A stretch of 18,360 bases of DNA from CAZXCQ01 sp964639275. Lineage in GTDB: Bacteria; Desulfobacterota; DSM-4660; Desulfatiglandales; Desulfatiglandaceae. Positions 15,432 through 18,360 of the stretch are shown here, piece by piece. The stretch covers positions 1-18,360 of the forward strand of contig CAZXCQ010000114.1 in NCBI GenBank assembly GCA_964639275.1, given 5' to 3'. Within the stretch, counting starts at the first letter, position 1, and each line of letters starts with the position of its first letter. The translations under genes and the position numbers were made by a program. The notes below the pieces were generated by a model. That model ran no database searches and had not been told where the DNA came from. It was given only the letters and a program-made list of their open reading frames with translations.

Positions 15432-15452
15432 ACGCAGGATGTCAGCCTGCGT
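15432..15452 (-). terminator. Weak hairpin after the XRE-cupin gene
   Basis: A 7-bp stem (ACGCAGG at 15432-15438 with CCTGCGT at 15446-15452, 7-nt loop) begins 8 bp past the regulator stop. Minus-strand transcripts would read TTTTGGGG after it, only a short U tract. It may attenuate rather than fully stop transcription into the liv operon. Confidence 0.4.
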
Positions 15453-15459
15453 CGCATTC

Positions 15460-16038
15460 CTACGAGACTTCCTCTTGAGATAAAGGGGTATATATGACCA
15501 TCAAACAAAGGACTTCTTGGTCTCCAATTGCCATACCCCGGTGAGGAATACCAGAGTCGAAATACATTGTGTCGCCTTCTTCAACGAAATATTCGTCTTC
15601 ACCGTGAATAAACCTCATGTTGCCTTTGAGTATGAGCAACATCTCCTCGCCCTTGTGCTGAAATAGAGGACTCTCGCTGATGTTGGCCGGGACGGTGAGG
15701 ATGTAAGGTTGCATGTGTTTGTGAGGATAATTGTGTGCCAGCGTCTCATAAGAATAGCCGAAGATGGTGCCATCGCGGGCCATGATCTGACGATCGTTTT
15801 TCTTTACCAAGGAAAAGGATTTTTTCTCCCCGCTCTCGCCGAAGATATCGGAAATGGTAACGCCCAGACCCTTGGCAATATTCACCAGTGTGGAGACCGG
15901 CGGCGCCTTGTCCGAATTTTCCACCTTAGAGAGATACCCTTTGGAGATTCCGCACTTGGAAGCCAGCTCAACAAGAGTCAGCCCCTTTGATTTTCGTAAC
16001 TTGCGTATATTTTCTCCTATTTCTGGTTCGGGAATAAT
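15460..16038 (-). CDS. XRE-family regulator with C-terminal cupin, probable AUU start
   Basis: The protein is about 192 residues. An N-terminal helix-turn-helix (IGENIRKLRKSKGLTLVELA, then CGISKGYLSKVENSDKAPP, residues 7 to about 50) is followed by a cupin (about 110-190) with HKGEEMLLILKG and a GDTMYFDSGIPH motif. Such regulators sense small carboxylates or CoA-related ligands and usually control neighbouring transport or catabolic genes. The longest ATG/GTG/TTG-initiated frame starts at GTG 15924, inside the HTH, and would destroy it. Upstream to the in-frame TGA there is no standard start codon except a mid-HTH CTG. Two tandem ATT codons (16036-16038, 16033-16035) lie 5 and 8 nt after a perfect AAGGAGG (16044-16050), so an AUU start is proposed. 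A mutated or mis-sequenced ATG is the alternative. Confidence 0.85.
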   Translation of the reverse strand: MIPEPEIGENIRKLRKSKGLTLVELASKCGISKGYLSKVENSDKAPPVSTLVNIAKGLGVTISDIFGESGEKKSFSLVKKNDRQIMARDGTIFGYSYETLAHNYPHKHMQPYILTVPANISESPLFQHKGEEMLLILKGNMRFIHGEDEYFVEEGDTMYFDSGIPHRGMAIGDQEVLCLMVIYTPLSQEEVS

Positions 16039-16043
16039 GGGGT

Positions 16044-16050
16044 CCTCCTT
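16044..16050 (-). promoter_or_regulatory. Ribosome binding site deciding the AUU start
   Basis: The minus-strand AAGGAGG is a full anti-Shine-Dalgarno match. Downstream, at 5 and 8 nt, are two in-frame ATT codons and no ATG, GTG or TTG. This site is the main evidence for where the XRE-cupin protein begins. Confidence 0.7.
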
Positions 16051-16335
16051 AACGGCGATGCGATTTCACCGGGAAAGTGGAATCACATCACGGTATGGTG
16101 GGTTGGAACAGGAGTTGTATCCAGTTAAGAAACTCAGGTTTCAAAATTAGAACCTTTATAGAAAGCCAGTGTATTTTGATGGGTAAATTTATGAATATAT
16201 AATTATTTTTATGATAAATTAAGTTTCCAAGCTGAATACTCTTTATCAAATATATTGGTCCCTGTCAAGCGTTTTATCAAGGTGCCTGTGGCGGGGGGCT
16301 CCCGGAGTTTTTCAGTTCCGAGAATATGCTTTCCA
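16051..16335. other. Non-coding spacer with AT-rich tract upstream of the regulator
   Basis: This is the right-hand upstream region of the XRE-cupin gene. No convincing ORF is present. An AT-rich tract at about 16180-16260 stands out from the GC-rich surroundings and may carry the promoter. The best minus-strand match I found is TTGAAA near 16138-16143 with a poor -10 (TACAAC) 19 bp on, too weak to call. Confidence 0.4.
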
Positions 16336-16415
16336 GTATCAATTTAGCCCTTTTCAATTTGACACTTGGACAGGGGAACGCCCATTGCCCGGGTTTCAAA
16401 GGGCTAAAGTGGTAC
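16336..16415. repeat. Short palindromic repeat element, copy D (80 bp)
   Basis: Ends GTATCAATTTAGCCC (16336) and GGGCTAAAGTGGTAC (to 16415) are the best-matching terminal inverted repeats of the family. The core is shortened: only the right arm CCCATTGCCCGGG is complete, and the left GGCAATGGGGG arm has lost about 13-15 bp. It lies about 115 bp downstream of the acyl-CoA synthetase gene. Confidence 0.83.
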
Positions 16416-16462
16416 GTTTTCCAAGGAATCGTCATTATGGGTAAGTGAAATGCGAACCGGAA

Positions 16463-16486
16463 TCCGGAAAACCGGTCCGGAAAACC
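16463..16486. repeat. Direct repeat of TCCGGAAAACC
   Basis: TCCGGAAAACC occurs at 16463-16473 and 16476-16486, 13 bp apart, beside a further CCGG. It lies just after the acyl-CoA synthetase gene. There is no stem with a T tract, so it is not called a terminator. Confidence 0.45.
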
Positions 16487-16531
16487 CTGCTCAGACAAGG
16501 GAGGTGATGGGTGTCGCGTCCGGGCAACCAA

Positions 16532-18112
16532 TCAGTCAGAAGAACGGACCCTCTCACGGAGCACCGATTTTAAGATCTTTCCCGTCCCTCCTCGTGGAAA
16601 GGCATCGATTATCTTCACCTCCTTGGGGGCCTTAAAACGCGCCATCTGAGACCTGGCGAAATCGATAATCTCCTGGGGGGAGGGTTCGGTGTCTTCTCTT
16701 GGCACCACAAAGGCGACAGGCACCTCTCCCCATTTCTCATGGGGTCTGCCGACCACGGCACATTCCAGGATGTCGGGGTGGGAATAGAGGACCTGTTCAA
16801 CCTCAAGGGAAGAGATGTTTTCCCCACCGCTGATGATGATCTCTTTCATCCTGTCCTTGATAAAAAGAGATCCATCCGGACCCATGGAGACGAGATCGCC
16901 CGTGTGATACCAGCCCCCTTCCAGGGCCTTCCGGGTCTCCTCCGGGTTGGCATAATAGCCCTTCATGACCATGTCTCCCCTCACCAGCAGTTCTCCAATG
17001 GTCTCGCCGTCCCACGGGAGGTCGTTTCCCTCCCGATCAACAACCCGGAATTCCACCCCAAGCATGGGGAAACCCCAGGTCTTTTTGGCGCGATATTCCC
17101 TGATATCGGGGGCAATCCCGGGTCCCAATTCCGGCCATGCGATGAGGGGGCATGTCTCGCTCATGCCAAAACCGGTATGGACAAGGCATCCAAAGGCCTT
17201 CTCGGTCCTCTCGATGATCCCGGTGGGAGGGGGGGCCCCTCCGATGAGCAATTTTTTCACGCTCGATACGTCATATTTTTCAAAATCAGGCAGATCCAGG
17301 ATGGCGTTGACCATGGTGGGAATGACAAAAAAGCGGGTGACCTTTTCCTCCTGTATGATTTTGAGCGATGCCAAAGGATCAAACTTCTGGGTCATGATAT
17401 GGGTACCCCCTTTTGCCGTTAGGTAATGGGGGGTTCCCCAGCCATTGACGTGGAAAAGGGGAATGAGGTGGAGCTGAACATCGCTCTCGTCCATAGGAGA
17501 AACCGCGAGGGTGACCAGGGCATGGAGGTAGAGGTTACGATGGGTCAGCATAACCCCTTTGGGTCTTCCGGTGGTCCCGCTGGTATAGAAGATCTCGGCA
17601 ACATCATCCTCTTCAAAGGGATACCCCCCTGGAGAAAAGGGGGGCTCGGGCGATGACTGCGCGAGCATCCCCTCATAGTCGCCGGTGATCCATTCAGGCG
17701 AATCGTCCCCGGCCTCCAGGAGGACGTAATGTTCCACCGATGGGGTCTGGTCCCGAATCGAATCGATCTGGGGGACAAAGTCCCTGTCAAGGAACAGGAC
17801 CTTTGGGGTGGATTCGTTGATGATATATTTGAAGTCATTGGGGACCAGTCGGATGTTGAGAGGGAGAAGAATCGCCCCGATTTGGGGAATCCCGTAGAAG
17901 GCCTCAAGGAGCCGGTGGCAGTTGTACCCCAAATAGGAGACCCGGTCCCCCTTTTGGACCCCCAGCTTCAAAAGCCCGTCGGAAAGCCGGTTGACCCTTT
18001 CTCCGTAGGCAAGATAGGAAAAGCGGTGATCTCCACATATCACCCCCGTCTTTTTTCCGTAAAGCTTTAGAGTCCTTTCAAAAAAACGGATCGGAGTCAA
18101 TGCTACATTCAT
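16532..18112 (-). CDS. AMP-forming acyl-CoA synthetase (ANL superfamily)
   Basis: This 526-residue enzyme activates a carboxylate to its CoA thioester through an acyl-AMP, in the cytoplasm. Visible motifs are the P-loop YTSGTTGRPKG (176-186), GFGMSETCPL, the hinge region YHTGDLVSMGPDGSLFIKDRMKE with GGENISSLEVE, and the C-terminal catalytic lysine in PRGGTGKILK (Lys512). Length and sequence resemble medium/long-chain fatty acid or aryl acid ligases; the acid is not predictable. The ATG at 18110-18112 has AGAGGAG 7 nt upstream. It stands apart from the regulator gene by a 493-bp spacer and may be its own transcription unit. Its stop is followed by the short direct repeat and repeat copy D. Confidence 0.93.
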   Translation of the reverse strand: MNVALTPIRFFERTLKLYGKKTGVICGDHRFSYLAYGERVNRLSDGLLKLGVQKGDRVSYLGYNCHRLLEAFYGIPQIGAILLPLNIRLVPNDFKYIINESTPKVLFLDRDFVPQIDSIRDQTPSVEHYVLLEAGDDSPEWITGDYEGMLAQSSPEPPFSPGGYPFEEDDVAEIFYTSGTTGRPKGVMLTHRNLYLHALVTLAVSPMDESDVQLHLIPLFHVNGWGTPHYLTAKGGTHIMTQKFDPLASLKIIQEEKVTRFFVIPTMVNAILDLPDFEKYDVSSVKKLLIGGAPPPTGIIERTEKAFGCLVHTGFGMSETCPLIAWPELGPGIAPDIREYRAKKTWGFPMLGVEFRVVDREGNDLPWDGETIGELLVRGDMVMKGYYANPEETRKALEGGWYHTGDLVSMGPDGSLFIKDRMKEIIISGGENISSLEVEQVLYSHPDILECAVVGRPHEKWGEVPVAFVVPREDTEPSPQEIIDFARSQMARFKAPKEVKIIDAFPRGGTGKILKSVLRERVRSSD

Positions 18113-18223
18113 CTCACTACTCCTCTGGCTGGATTTTCGTCCCGTTTTTTATCGTAATGCCTGACAGTTTTTGATCTACCTTATCGTATCATCCATTGTC
18201 AATGCCTCTAAATATGAATCTTC

Positions 18224-18315
18224 GTATCAATCTAGCCATTTTCAAAACTGGCACTCGCGCAGGGCAATGGGGGTTCGGAATCCCCATTGCCTTGCTTTCA
18301 AACGGCTAGTGCCGC
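18224..18315. repeat. Short palindromic repeat element, copy E (about 92 bp)
   Basis: The left end GTATCAATCTAGCC is at 18224 and the right end is near GGCTAGTGCCGC at 18315. The core GGCAATGGGGGTTC (18263-18276) pairs with GAATCCCCATTGCC (18278-18291) around a single base, with one G-T mismatch. It lies upstream of the acyl-CoA synthetase. The remaining edge, 18316-18360, shows nothing identifiable. Confidence 0.85.
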
Positions 18316-18360
18316 GTCTCAAAAGTTTTGATCCAGAAAATGGCAATGTGTTATTCGACA

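Noticed and set aside
16456..16486. Terminator for the acyl-CoA synthetase gene
   Set aside because: The CCGG-rich stretch is a direct repeat with self-complementary tetramers, and lacks a defined stem followed by a T run.
18316..18360. End of another minus-strand gene at the right edge
   Set aside because: One short frame stops at a TGA near 18321, but 13 residues with no terminator or motif are not enough to support a gene.

Overview
The window reads as chromosome of an anaerobic bacterium, most likely a Desulfobacterota (deltaproteobacterial) sulfate reducer or syntroph. This is inferred from gene content: a tungsten-type aldehyde:ferredoxin oxidoreductase (AOR) with its ferredoxin, a DMSO-reductase-family molybdoenzyme with a four-cluster Fe-S partner, and acyl-CoA/beta-keto-acid enzymes beside a branched-chain-type ABC transporter. 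No rRNA, tRNA or other taxonomic marker is present, so the lineage is a guess. Every complete gene lies on the minus strand. The only plus-strand coding trace is a C-terminal scrap at the left edge, followed by a clear terminator.

In transcription order (right to left): an AMP-forming acyl-CoA synthetase (18112-16532); a 491-bp spacer; an XRE-cupin regulator that appears to start at an AUU codon (about 16038-15460); the transporter operon livH-livM-livG-livF-substrate-binding protein (15324-10622), closed by a strong terminator at 10571-10595; then a tight run of genes from a BKACE (beta-keto acid cleavage) enzyme through a lambda-crystallin/carnitine-type dehydrogenase, a PiT transporter, its DUF47 partner, a ferredoxin and AOR (10368-4339, gaps of 55 bp or less). 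After that come the molybdoenzyme (4067-1797), its Fe-S subunit (1560-1000) and a MaoC-type hydratase (984-151).

The most distinctive feature is a family of palindromic repeats in at least five copies: 1580-1844, 4094-4358, 10463-10557, 16336-16415 and 18224-18315. They share terminal inverted repeats of about 13 bp (GTATCAATTTAGC / GCTAAAGTGTTAC) and a GGCAATGGGGGTTC palindrome. Two copies are 265 bp, align without a gap and carry further concentric palindromes; three are short (80-95 bp). The two long copies sit as direct repeats on either side of the molybdoenzyme gene, and they encode the last codons and the stop of both that gene and AOR.

A working metabolic picture (inference): the LIV-type system imports an organic acid or amino-acid-like solute. 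The ligase, dehydrogenase, BKACE and hydratase would convert it through beta-hydroxy and beta-keto intermediates to CoA esters. AOR with its ferredoxin and the molybdoenzyme with its Fe-S subunit would handle aldehyde/acid redox steps and electron transfer. The real substrate cannot be read from the sequence.
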